DNA of 64,000 nucleotides from Mannheimia sp041807705 (GTDB taxonomy: Bacteria > Pseudomonadota > Gammaproteobacteria > Enterobacterales > Pasteurellaceae). The notes under the pieces were generated by a model, which saw only the letters and a program-made list of their open reading frames with translations, was not told the origin of the DNA and did not search any database. Below are positions 53,768-62,102 of the stretch, piece after piece. The position numbers and the translations under genes were made by a program. How positions within the stretch are numbered: the first letter of the stretch is position 1; the number at the start of each line of letters is the position of its first letter. The stretch spans positions 159,790 to 223,789 of the forward strand of contig NZ_JBGTYY010000001.1 in assembly GCF_041807705.1 (NCBI RefSeq), read 5' to 3'.

Positions 53768-53882
53768 TTAGGGAAAGTTTAAAAATCATCTTTCCCCTAT
53801 GTTTCCCTGAAACTTTCCCCAAGACTAAAGCCTTATCCGAAAAGGCTTTGACACACTTTTAGGGAATTAGGGAAAGTTTTTT
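53768..53882. repeat. Cluster of GGGAAAGTTT-like boxes
   Basis: Within 115 bases the box occurs about six times in both orientations: direct at 53771, 53861 (partial) and 53869; inverted at 53791, 53803 (partial) and 53811. A hairpin AAAGCCTT/AAGGCTTT lies between them at 53827-53849. This could be a replication origin of the element or a regulatory region. The rest of the 53700-54032 gap is A/T-rich and holds one uptake sequence near 53930. Confidence 0.55.
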
Positions 53883-54032
53883 CAACAAATTTTTATTTTT
53901 TAGAATTTTGCAAATTTTTAGAAAAATTGACCGCTTGTAAACGGGAATTTCTTTAAAGGAGTTTAAAAATACATTTTCTTTAAAATGCTTTAAAGTGCTT
54001 ATTATAGAAAGCTGAAAAATAAAGAGGTGAAA

Positions 54033-54350
54033 ATGCGAGGTAGTAAAGAAAATAGCCCACAAATATTTTCTTTTTTTATTGAACAAGTAGGAGTTGCTAT
54101 TGAGGAAGGACTTCAAAAAGGCGGTAACTTGAATGAAATCAAACACGCCATTTTAAATGGAATATATAAATATCTAGGGGGGACGGTTATTTATATCCCC
54201 ATCGAAAACACCACTAAAATAAGTGCTAGAAATTCTTTAATTCTGGAAGAGTTTAACGGCTCAAATCATTTTGAATTATCAAGAAAATATGGGCTTTCTT
54301 TACAAGCAATTTATAACATCATTAATAAACACAAGAAGAAATTAAAATGA
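54033..54350 (+). CDS. Mor-family transcription activator
   Basis: 105-aa protein related to phage Mu Mor and C, activators of middle and late transcription. The family core GGTVIYIPIENTTKISARNS, FNGSNHFELSRKYGLS and IYNIINKHKKK (C-terminal HTH) is present. Start 54033 has AGAGGTGA directly upstream; a GTG two codons earlier overlaps that ribosome site. Its stop overlaps the next ATG as ATGA. In this remnant it would activate the capsid genes or nothing at all. Confidence 0.82.
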   Translation: MRGSKENSPQIFSFFIEQVGVAIEEGLQKGGNLNEIKHAILNGIYKYLGGTVIYIPIENTTKISARNSLILEEFNGSNHFELSRKYGLSLQAIYNIINKHKKKLK

Positions 54351-54919
54351 AAACCGCCATTTTTGCCATATTTAAAACAGGTACGCATATTTCCGCCAAC
54401 GGTATAAAAACCATTTGGGGCGAAAGTGAATTAAATCAAATTGCGGAGAATTACAACAAAGCCATTTTTACCGCTCCACTTGTTTTAGGACACCCAGAAC
54501 ATAATGCCCCCGCTTATGGCGAAGTAAATAAAATGTTTGTGCAAGACGGCGTTTTATTTGCAGAAAGCCAAGTGAACGAGCAATTAGAACGGCATATTTT
54601 AAGCGGAGAATATAACAATATTTCAGCCTCTTTCTATTTGCCAACCTCAAATAATAGCCCTATGCCGAACCGTTATTATTTACGCCACGTTGGATTTTTA
54701 GGGGCGTTAGCCCCAGCCGTTAAAGGCTTACCGAAACCTATTGAGGCAATCAAAGAGGCAGCCGCCAATTTTGGCGATTATATCAATTTTAACCAGCACG
54801 GCATGCAGTTTTTCAATGAAGAACTCACCGCCCAAGCTATCCACGAAAAAGCCATATATATGCAAAACCTCACAGGAATGAGCTATAGAGAGGCTATTCA
54901 CCATATTTTTAACCATTAG
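54347..54919 (+). CDS. Phage prohead-protease-like protein (Mu I N-terminal part)
   Basis: 190-aa protein with the pattern APLVLGHPEHNAPAYGEV, then GVLFAESQVNEQLERHILSG and YNNISASFYLP. This is typical of Mu-like gene I products, the prohead protease/scaffold precursors encoded before the major capsid gene. Mu-type I proteins are about twice as long; here the scaffold part is encoded by the next gene. It is translationally coupled to the Mor gene. Confidence 0.65.
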   Translation: MKTAIFAIFKTGTHISANGIKTIWGESELNQIAENYNKAIFTAPLVLGHPEHNAPAYGEVNKMFVQDGVLFAESQVNEQLERHILSGEYNNISASFYLPTSNNSPMPNRYYLRHVGFLGALAPAVKGLPKPIEAIKEAAANFGDYINFNQHGMQFFNEELTAQAIHEKAIYMQNLTGMSYREAIHHIFNH

Positions 54920-54929
54920 GAGAACCACA

Positions 54930-55382
54930 ATGACACAAGAAGAAATTGACCGCCTACAGGCTGAAAACCTCCAATTAAAGGAGCAGTTAAGAGAGCAATC
55001 TAAGGCGGATATTCACGACTACACAGGGAAGCTAATTTCACAAGGCATTCTAGCCCCTGTGGCAAGAGATAAAGTCGTTGAATTGCTTAATTATGCTGAA
55101 GCCTACGATTATGGGGAAACGTTAGATTTTAATGAGGGCGAGAGCTTAACCGGTAAAGTGAAAGCCTTCTTAGAAGCTCAACCGCAAATTCTTCACTTTG
55201 GCGAATATGCAACGCCTGAACGAGCTTTTGGCAGTGACCCAAATCACACAGAAACGGCAGACTATGCGGAAGATATTCCGTTTGAAGTGATTGAGCTGGA
55301 TAAGCAAATCAAGGCGTATATGAACGCCAAAAACGTAGATTATCGCACTGCATTTAAAATGATTACTCAAGGAGCTAATTAA
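54930..55382 (+). CDS. Scaffold-like phage protein
   Basis: 150-aa protein that starts with a coiled coil (EEIDRLQAENLQLKEQLREQ), has an acidic middle, and ends KAYMNAKNVDYRTAFKMITQ. That end is similar to the end of the preceding protein (YMQNLTGMSYREAIHHI). A strong AGGAGAACC site stands before its ATG. It probably is the assembly scaffold for the next gene product. TAATG couples it to the capsid gene. Confidence 0.6.
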   Translation: MTQEEIDRLQAENLQLKEQLREQSKADIHDYTGKLISQGILAPVARDKVVELLNYAEAYDYGETLDFNEGESLTGKVKAFLEAQPQILHFGEYATPERAFGSDPNHTETADYAEDIPFEVIELDKQIKAYMNAKNVDYRTAFKMITQGAN

Positions 55383-56311
55383 TGACACAAGAAACCGCAA
55401 AACACCGCATTCAAGACCCGATTTTAAATCAGCTTGCACAAGGCTATCATAACGCTGAATTAGTGGCGGATATGTTAATGCCAGTAGTGGAAATTCCGAA
55501 AGAAGCGGGCAAAATTCCACAATTTGGGCGTTTGGCATTCCGCCAACAATCCACCGTTCGACAGTTGCACGGCGATAGCAACCGCTTAACGCCGGAAGAT
55601 ATTACAACTATCAACGTAGAGCTGGAAGAACACGATATTGAATACCCGATTGATTACCGTGAAGAACAAGAGGCAAGCTATCAACTGAAAGAATACGCCT
55701 TAAACGTCACGCAAGATGTAATCGCATTAGGGCGTGAATTAGAAGTTGCAGGCATTGCACAGAATGCCGATAACTACGACACGGCGAATAAAATCAGCCT
55801 AGCGGCTAAGGCGAAATTCTCCAACCTTGAAGCCGACCCAATCCCTGTGTTTGATACCGCTATTAATGCTATTTCAACCGGTACAGGTAGAAAGCCCAAC
55901 GTTTGCATTATTGCCGGCGATGTATGGGAAATGCTAAAACAGAATAAGACACTATTAGAACGTATCAAATATACACGCACGGCGATTTTAACGCCCGAAG
56001 TGTTCGCTGAACTTATCGGCGTGAAATACGTTAAAATTGGCGGTGCGATGAAGGAAGAAAGCGGAGAATTAAAGAAAATTTGGAGCGATTGCGTTATTCT
56101 TGCTTACGTTTCCCCGTTAGCGATTGAGAAGAAAGGCAAAATCTACGAACCATCATACGGCTATACCGTTCGCCGTAAAGGCGGATTGTTTGTAGATACC
56201 TACAAGGAAAAAGGCGGAAAAGTTGAAATTATCCGTTGCACGGACATTCACAAACCGCACTTAGTCGGTAAATCGGCAGGCTACCTAATCAAAGATTGCT
56301 TGACCCGCTAA
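55382..56311 (+). CDS. Probable phage major capsid protein
   Basis: 309 aa. The N terminus DPILNQLAQGYHNAELVADMLMP, followed by a long helix region (EYALNVTQDVIALGRELEVA) and YEPSYGYTVRRKGG near the end, fits HK97-fold capsid proteins of Mu-like and related phages. Its place directly after the protease and scaffold genes agrees. A terminator at 56324 follows, and no downstream head or tail gene remains. Confidence 0.7.
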   Translation: MTQETAKHRIQDPILNQLAQGYHNAELVADMLMPVVEIPKEAGKIPQFGRLAFRQQSTVRQLHGDSNRLTPEDITTINVELEEHDIEYPIDYREEQEASYQLKEYALNVTQDVIALGRELEVAGIAQNADNYDTANKISLAAKAKFSNLEADPIPVFDTAINAISTGTGRKPNVCIIAGDVWEMLKQNKTLLERIKYTRTAILTPEVFAELIGVKYVKIGGAMKEESGELKKIWSDCVILAYVSPLAIEKKGKIYEPSYGYTVRRKGGLFVDTYKEKGGKVEIIRCTDIHKPHLVGKSAGYLIKDCLTR

Positions 56312-56323
56312 ATTCCGCTTAAC

Positions 56324-56348
56324 TAGCCCCGAAATGGGGCTATTTTGC
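56324..56348 (+). terminator. Terminator after the capsid gene
   Basis: TAGCCCC, loop GAAAT, GGGGCTA, then TTTTGC. Confidence 0.75.
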
Positions 56349-56475
56349 ATTTTTCGGCTTGTGCCTTGCCGTTCCTACTGTGTTATAGCAAAAATGCGGG
56401 ATTATGTTGTTTTATGTTGAATTTGGCGGACTTAATAAAGTTTGATTGTACTTTGTTTCATAGATTTTTTAATAT

Positions 56476-56541
56476 ATGCGTTCATTTGCATTCATTTAAA
56501 CCCGTTTGATTTTGTAAAAAAGTACCCAAAATAGTACCCAA
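56476..56541 (+). repeat. Right 66-bp direct repeat of the integrated element
   Basis: Same orientation as 51144-51209, about 80 percent identical by eye. It has the core TTTGATTTTGTAAAA and two GTACCCAA boxes. Confidence 0.7.
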
Positions 56542-56622
56542 ATAAGATTTAACAAAATGGAAAATTCTTTATTTTCAATACAAAATCGCTTTAGTTTAGT
56601 TGTGTTTACCCCCAAATTCCAG

Positions 56623-56653
56623 TCGCATCAACAGAAATGTTGATGCGATTTTT
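56623..56653 (+). terminator. Hairpin with T-run near the recN stop
   Basis: TCGCATCAAC, loop AGAAAT, GTTGATGCGA, then TTTTTG. The T-run points to termination of plus-strand transcripts leaving the element; it can also end recN if the weak A-stretch on its left is enough. Confidence 0.8.
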
Positions 56654-56662
56654 GTTTTCTAA

Positions 56663-58342
56663 TCAGCTATTTCCTGCCAACTTTAACATTTCTTCCGCAT
56701 TCGCTAATACGGCTTCAGTAATTTTACTTCCACCCAATAATCGAGCTAAGGCGTGAATACGCTTATCTTCAGAGAGTAATGTCATCTGCGTTTCAGTTTG
56801 GTTATTTTCAACATATTTTTGAACATTGAAGTGCTGATTCCCGTAACTTGCCACTTGAGGTAAATGAGTAACACATAACACTTGGCATTTTTTGCCTAAT
56901 TCACGCAATAGTTTACCTACCGTTGTTGCGGCCGAGCCACTAATTCCAACATCCACTTCATCAAAAATAATAGTTGGTGTCGAGAGCTTATTCGCAGTCA
57001 ATACCTGTACAGCCAAAGAAATACGGGAAAGTTCGCCCCCTGATGCGATTTTAGATAAGGGTTGAGCTTGCTGCCCTAAGTTGCTGCATAAGTTAAATTC
57101 CACTAAATCTGCTCCATTTGGCGATAGCTTCTTCACATTATGTTCCACTTTAATAAAGAACTCGCCATTTTCCATCGCTAGATGTTTAATTTGCTTTGTA
57201 ACTTGTTGAGCCAGTTTATTTGCTGCTTCTGTTCGTTTTTGATAGATTTCTTCAGCTAATGCTAAACATTGCTGATGAGCTTGTTTTTCATCTTGGATAA
57301 GCTGTTCTTCATTATCTTCAAAATCAAGTAACGCCTGTAACTCGTTTTTTAATTTTGAGTGGTATCGCCATAATTCATTTGGTTGAATATGATGCTTACG
57401 AGCAAGCGAGATTGCTTGAGCAATACGATTATCTAATTCGTGTAATAATTCTGGATCTTGCTCGATTTTACTCGCTAATTGTGCGACTTCGGAACTCGCC
57501 TCTTGCACCTGAATTAGGGCTTCATTAAGCATATCCAACACACCTTGATAGTGGCTATCTACTTCCACTAAATTTTCCGCATTGCGTATTGCTTTATAAA
57601 TCAGATCATTTGCATTAATGCCATCATTACTGAGCAAATTCATTATTTCATCAGAAAGCTCGGTCAGTTCTTCGGAAGAAGACAGCACATTATATTTTTC
57701 TTCCATCTCTTCAAATTCATTTTTTCTAATCACAAACTCATCTAATTCTTCGACTTGATATTGCAATAGTTGCTTACGAGCTTCATTTTCTTGGCATTGC
57801 TGCTGGAAATTTCTTACCTGCTTGTTCAAGTCCTTCCAAGTGCTATATTGTTTTGCCATTTTAGCCAATAGAGGCTGTATGGAAGCGTAGTTATCAACAA
57901 TTTCAAGCTGATACTCTTGCTTTAATAGTAGTTGAGGAGCGTGCTGACCATTTAAGTGAATAAGGTATTGCCCTAGTTCTCGCAGCTGCGAAACAGGCAA
58001 TGCTCGATTATTTACAAAGGCTTTTGAACGCCCATCAACATTAATCATACGGCGTAAAATACATTCTTGTGGGTTATCTTCATCAAGCAATTCGTGTTCT
58101 TCTAACCACAAATAAGCCGGGCTGTTTTTTTGCATCAAAAAAGTAGCGGTAATATCGGCTTTATCTGCACCGTTGCGTATCATTCCACTTTCTGAACGGT
58201 AGCCTAAGCATAATCCTAATGCGTCAATAGCAATGGATTTACCCGCTCCTGTTTCGCCAGTAATTACAGACATTCCTTCATTTAGTTCAAGAACAAGATG
58301 GCGAACAATCGCAAAATTATTGATAGTAAGTTGAGTTAGCAT
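56663..58342 (-). CDS. recN: DNA repair protein RecN
   Basis: SMC-like ATPase for double-strand-break repair, under SOS control in enterobacteria. The 559-aa protein has Walker A VITGETGAGKSIAIDAL (residues about 24-40), long coiled coils in the middle, the ABC signature LSRISLAVQVL in SGGELSRISLA, and Walker B PTIIFDEVDVGISG. Start 58342 (MLTQLTINNFAIV) has AGGG upstream. I see no clear LexA box near it. Confidence 0.95.
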   Translation of the reverse strand: MLTQLTINNFAIVRHLVLELNEGMSVITGETGAGKSIAIDALGLCLGYRSESGMIRNGADKADITATFLMQKNSPAYLWLEEHELLDEDNPQECILRRMINVDGRSKAFVNNRALPVSQLRELGQYLIHLNGQHAPQLLLKQEYQLEIVDNYASIQPLLAKMAKQYSTWKDLNKQVRNFQQQCQENEARKQLLQYQVEELDEFVIRKNEFEEMEEKYNVLSSSEELTELSDEIMNLLSNDGINANDLIYKAIRNAENLVEVDSHYQGVLDMLNEALIQVQEASSEVAQLASKIEQDPELLHELDNRIAQAISLARKHHIQPNELWRYHSKLKNELQALLDFEDNEEQLIQDEKQAHQQCLALAEEIYQKRTEAANKLAQQVTKQIKHLAMENGEFFIKVEHNVKKLSPNGADLVEFNLCSNLGQQAQPLSKIASGGELSRISLAVQVLTANKLSTPTIIFDEVDVGISGSAATTVGKLLRELGKKCQVLCVTHLPQVASYGNQHFNVQKYVENNQTETQMTLLSEDKRIHALARLLGGSKITEAVLANAEEMLKLAGNS

Positions 58343-58484
58343 ACTAAACCCTGCACAAATTAACTGTATGGGCATATAGTACAACTGTTTTTTTGAACAG
58401 TAAAGAGAAAAGAATAAAAAAACTGGAAATTTACACAGTTACAAACGGTGGTTATTACTCATAAAATTGTTCCCAATTTTGTTC

Positions 58485-58554
58485 GCTCCTACGGAGCCGT
58501 TGGCAAATCCAATGTTCAAAACACAATGCGTTTTGTGTCTAAAAATTTACAAAA
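58485..58554 (+). repeat. Dispersed intergenic hairpin repeat, copy 2
   Basis: Palindrome GCTCCTACGGAGC, then CGTTGG/CCAATG pairing, then CAAAAC/GTTTTG hairpin and A/T-rich end with TTTACAAAA. Same order as copy 1 at 14955. Confidence 0.7.
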
Positions 58555-58556
58555 GA

Positions 58557-58584
58557 AAAAGACGAACATTTCTGTTCGTCTTTT
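58557..58584. terminator. Terminator of lpxC
   Basis: AAAAGACGAACA, loop TTTC, TGTTCGTCTTTT. Confidence 0.9.
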
Positions 58585-58599
58585 CTATCATTCACTAAA

Positions 58600-59520
58600 T
58601 TAAATAAAAATTTCTTGCTGAACTTGATAACCTTGTGGGATCTGTTGCTTATCTTCAAAGGTTACAAATTCCCACGCATTTTCATTTGCAAGCACTGCAC
58701 GCAGTAATTTATTATTCAAGCCGTGCCCTGATTTATACGCAGTAAGCTCACCAAGAATATTGTAGCCACACATATATAAATCGCCGATTGAATCTAACAT
58801 TTTATGGCGAACTAACTCATCTTTAAAGCGTAAGCCATTTTCATTCAGAATTCGGTAGTCATCTAACACAATTGCATTGTCTAAGCTACCGCCTAATGCT
58901 AGACCAATAGATTGAAGATATTCAACATCTTTCATAAATGTAAATGTTCTTGCACGACTTAATTGCTGAATAAAGTTTTGAGCCGAGAAATCCATTGAAT
59001 AGCTACATACATTTTTCGAGATCAATGGGTGCTTAAAGTCAATCGTGAAATTAAGTTTAAACCCTTTATCATAAGGTTTTAATTCTGCCCATTTGTCGCC
59101 TTCTTCAACACGAACCGTTTCTTTAATGCGAATAAATTTCTTCGGTGCATCTTGCTCTTCAATGCCTGCATCTAATAATAAATAGATGAATGGGCTTGAA
59201 CTACCGTCCATAATTGGAATTTCAGGCGCATCTACTTCAACAATCACATTATCTAAGCCTAATGCTGATATTGCTGCATTTAGATGTTCTACAGTTGAAA
59301 TACGAACGCCATCATCATTTACCATACAAGTGCAGAGCTTAGTATCACGAATAGAGTCTGCGTTTGCAGGGAAATAAACAACAGGCTCTAAATCGGTACG
59401 GGCATAAATAACCCCAGTATTTGCCGGTGCAGGGCGTAACGTTAAAGTTACTTTTTTACCGCTATGCAAGCCAATACCTGTTACTTTTGCTGCTTGTTTT
59501 AATGTTCTTTGTTTAATCAT
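58600..59520 (-). CDS. lpxC: UDP-3-O-acyl-N-acetylglucosamine deacetylase
   Basis: Zinc enzyme of the first committed step of lipid A synthesis. The 306-aa protein has the zinc-binding His in STVEHLNAAIS (about residue 79) and HKMLDSIGDLYM (about 238-249, His and Asp ligands), and the catalytic MDGSSSPF. The length equals E. coli LpxC. It is last in the ddlB-ftsQ-ftsA-ftsZ-lpxC series, 30 bases after ftsZ, and is followed by a terminator. Confidence 0.97.
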   Translation of the reverse strand: MIKQRTLKQAAKVTGIGLHSGKKVTLTLRPAPANTGVIYARTDLEPVVYFPANADSIRDTKLCTCMVNDDGVRISTVEHLNAAISALGLDNVIVEVDAPEIPIMDGSSSPFIYLLLDAGIEEQDAPKKFIRIKETVRVEEGDKWAELKPYDKGFKLNFTIDFKHPLISKNVCSYSMDFSAQNFIQQLSRARTFTFMKDVEYLQSIGLALGGSLDNAIVLDDYRILNENGLRFKDELVRHKMLDSIGDLYMCGYNILGELTAYKSGHGLNNKLLRAVLANENAWEFVTFEDKQQIPQGYQVQQEIFI

Positions 59521-59550
59521 AGTGTGTCCTTACTTTCCAAATTTTGGAAG

Positions 59551-60777
59551 TTATTGACTATTTCTCATAAAACCCGGAATTGATCTAGGGTTAAAAATTT
59601 GTGCTGTATCAACCGATTGTGCAGCCAGTTGTTGTACCCGTGGCTGACCATCTAATTGGTTAGGTTGACCATAACCTGGTGGCTGAGTAAAGTCCGAAGG
59701 TTGTTGGTTAAACGGATCTTGCAATACCTGTGGTGGTGTTCTATTCACTAGAGGCGGTTGATATAACGGTGGAACTTTAGGCAATGTTTCTTCCGGCTGC
59801 CCAATACCTGTAGCAACAAGAGTAACACTTACTTTTCCGTCCATTTCCGGATAGTAGTTACAACCAAATACAATAGCTGCATCTTCAGTTGCAAATCCAT
59901 AAATTAAATCCATCATAGCATAAACTTCTTCTAATAAGAAATCTGTCCCTGCACTGATATTAATCAACATACCATTTGCACCTGAAATATCGACATTTTC
60001 AAGTAATGGGCTTGAAATGGCATCATTCATTGCTTTTTCTGCACGACCTTCGCCTACTTCACCTTCAGCAAAACCAGTACCGATCATTGCGTGTCCTTTA
60101 CCAGACATAACAGTACGCACATCAGCAAAGTCTACGTTAATATCAGCACCAGTAGAACCACCGGAACTGGTGATCATATTAGTGATACCAAGTACGCAAT
60201 TACTTAATACATCATTTGCTGCAGCAAAAGCATCTACTGCGGTTGTTTGTTTGCCTAAACCACGTAATTTATCATTTGGAATGATAATTAGAGAATCAAC
60301 GTATTGAGAAAGTTCTTTAATACCTTGTTCCGCAAAACGCATACGGCGAGGACCTTCAAATCGGAAAGGTTTCGTTACAACCCCAACGGTTAAAGATCCT
60401 TGTTCTTTTGCAATTTGAGCAACAACTGGAGCAGCACCTGTACCTGTCCCCCCTCCCATACCAACAGCAATAAAGGTCATATTCGCACCTTTTAATGCAT
60501 TAGCGATAGCTTCGCGATCTTCTTCAGCCGCTTGTTTACCGACAGTAGGATCAGCACCTGCACCTAAGCCTTTGGTTGTTGCTGCACCAATTTGAATAGT
60601 TTGGCGTGTTGTTCTTTTTCTTAATACTTGAGCATCAGTATTTACATCAAAGAATTCAACACCTTTAATATCATCAGCAGAACGTGACATTCTGTCCACA
60701 GCGTTACCACCGCCGCCGCCAACACCCACTACCTTGATGATAGCATCTTGCGTTTGTTCAATAATAGGTTCAAACAT
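59551..60777 (-). CDS. ftsZ: Cell-division GTPase FtsZ
   Basis: Tubulin-like protein forming the division ring. The 408-aa protein has the GTP signature AVGMGGGTGTGAAPVVA (about 103-119), NIDFADVRTVM-type T7 loop (NVDFADVRTVMSGKG), and a Q/P-rich linker. It ends in the peptide SIPGFMRNSQ, the binding site for FtsA and ZipA. It starts 30 bases after ftsA. Confidence 0.98.
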   Translation of the reverse strand: MFEPIIEQTQDAIIKVVGVGGGGGNAVDRMSRSADDIKGVEFFDVNTDAQVLRKRTTRQTIQIGAATTKGLGAGADPTVGKQAAEEDREAIANALKGANMTFIAVGMGGGTGTGAAPVVAQIAKEQGSLTVGVVTKPFRFEGPRRMRFAEQGIKELSQYVDSLIIIPNDKLRGLGKQTTAVDAFAAANDVLSNCVLGITNMITSSGGSTGADINVDFADVRTVMSGKGHAMIGTGFAEGEVGEGRAEKAMNDAISSPLLENVDISGANGMLINISAGTDFLLEEVYAMMDLIYGFATEDAAIVFGCNYYPEMDGKVSVTLVATGIGQPEETLPKVPPLYQPPLVNRTPPQVLQDPFNQQPSDFTQPPGYGQPNQLDGQPRVQQLAAQSVDTAQIFNPRSIPGFMRNSQ

Positions 60778-60807
60778 TTTTATCTCCCTGCGTGTTATGT
60801 AACACTA

Positions 60808-62079
60808 TTAAAATTTTGATTTGAAGAAATCGATAATTTTCTTGGTACCACGCCCAATTGGTGCAAAGATATCTTCATTAGAATCTTTATTTGTACTTTG
60901 TTCAGTATAATTATAATGGCTATACTGTAAAAGCCCTAATGCTGTTGCATACTGAGGTTTATTCACATAATCGGTTAGACCTGTAATATTGAGAGGATAG
61001 CCAACACGCACTTGCGAACCAAAAATAGATTTAGCACATTCTACAATATCTTCAATTTGTGAGCCACCACCTGTAATAACAACACCAGCAATAAGTTCTT
61101 GCTTTATCCCTTTTTGGAATAATTCATTGCGTAGCTGCATAAGTTCATCTTCAACTACTTTCAATAAATCGTTGTAACATTGTGATGTTACCGTTGCAAC
61201 TTGAGCTCGAGTAAAAGTTCTTGCCATACGTCCACCCAACCCTGCTACCTCAATTTTCTTGTCTGCATTATGAGTTGGAGGAGAAATCGCACTACCATAA
61301 GTTACTTTAAGGCTTTCCGCTTCTGGCCGAGATGTAGTAAATACACGAGCTAAATAATCTGTAATGTTATTTCCTGCAAATGGAATAACTTTACTGTATC
61401 TTAACGCTCCATCGGTATAAACCAATACGTCCATCGTACCGCCACCGATATCAATTAAGCAAACACCTAACTCTTTTTCATCTTCTGTTAAAACAGAATA
61501 ACTTGATGCAAGCCCTGAGAAAACAACTTGATCGACTTTTAATTTTGCGTGTTCTACTGCATTTTTTAAATTTTTAAGCCACGCTTGATGGCAAGCAATT
61601 AAATGGGCTTGAACTTGTAAACGCATACCTGATAACCCAATTGGGTTTTTAGTCGCAGGTAATCTATCTACGTGATATTCCTGTGGAATCATATGTAATG
61701 TTTCCAGACCATCTTGTAATTTAATGGCTTTTGCCATATCAACAGCACTTTCAATATTATCTTGAGTAACAATTCCACCCGATAATGTTGATGAACCGGC
61801 TTCATTTAAGCCAACAATATGTTGCCCTGAAATCGCAAGAGTTACGCCCATAATCTGACAGTCCGCAACAGATTCAGCTTGTTCAATCGCTCGTTGAATA
61901 GAATTAACGGCGGCATCAAGATCGATTACACCACCACGATCAACTCCTTTAGAAGGGCAAACACCTGCTCCCATTACATTAATCACACCATCAGGTAATA
62001 CTTCGCCAACAACGGCAACCACCTTTGATGTGCCAATATCGAGACCCACGATAATTTTTGATTCTGCTGCTTTTGTCAT
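60808..62079 (-). CDS. ftsA: Cell-division protein FtsA
   Basis: Actin-like membrane tether of the Z-ring. The 423-aa protein has the phosphate-1 motif IIVGLDIGTSKVVAVVGE, phosphate-2 CLIDIGGGTMDVLVY, adenosine motif AGVVITGGGSQIED, and a C-terminal amphipathic helix with KKIIDFFKSKF as membrane anchor. Order ftsQ-ftsA-ftsZ as usual. Confidence 0.97.
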   Translation of the reverse strand: MTKAAESKIIVGLDIGTSKVVAVVGEVLPDGVINVMGAGVCPSKGVDRGGVIDLDAAVNSIQRAIEQAESVADCQIMGVTLAISGQHIVGLNEAGSSTLSGGIVTQDNIESAVDMAKAIKLQDGLETLHMIPQEYHVDRLPATKNPIGLSGMRLQVQAHLIACHQAWLKNLKNAVEHAKLKVDQVVFSGLASSYSVLTEDEKELGVCLIDIGGGTMDVLVYTDGALRYSKVIPFAGNNITDYLARVFTTSRPEAESLKVTYGSAISPPTHNADKKIEVAGLGGRMARTFTRAQVATVTSQCYNDLLKVVEDELMQLRNELFQKGIKQELIAGVVITGGGSQIEDIVECAKSIFGSQVRVGYPLNITGLTDYVNKPQYATALGLLQYSHYNYTEQSTNKDSNEDIFAPIGRGTKKIIDFFKSKF

Positions 62080-62102
62080 ATTATTTTATATTCACTAAAC
62101 GT

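Larger units (their letters stand above)
51144..56541 (+). mobile_element. Decayed prophage or phage-satellite remnant
   Basis: A 5.4-kb block next to tRNA-Ala, bounded by 66-bp direct repeats. All of its genes are on the plus strand. Contents: integrase/helicase-primase chimera, repeat-rich origin-like region, Mor-type activator, Mu-I-like protease, scaffold-like protein, capsid protein. Genes for terminase, portal, tail, lysis and a complete integrase are missing, so it cannot be autonomous. The order of replication and capsid genes suggests loss of everything between and after them. Confidence 0.8.
56312..56662. other. Right end of the element and junction to recN
   Basis: 351 bases without a gene. 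It holds the capsid-gene terminator, the right 66-bp repeat, about 80 bases of A/T-rich DNA, and a strong hairpin at 56623. Confidence 0.7.

Noticed and set aside
51144..56541. A capsid-forming phage-inducible island (cfPICI)
   Set aside because: Integrase is incomplete, and portal, terminase and head-closure genes, which such islands carry, are absent. At most it is a remnant of one.
56600..56620. GTTTACCCCCAAATT as a possible copy of the tRNA-Ala 3' end (right att core)
   Set aside because: Only about 7 plus 6 bases match, with gaps, and its order relative to the 66-bp repeat is opposite to that at the left end.
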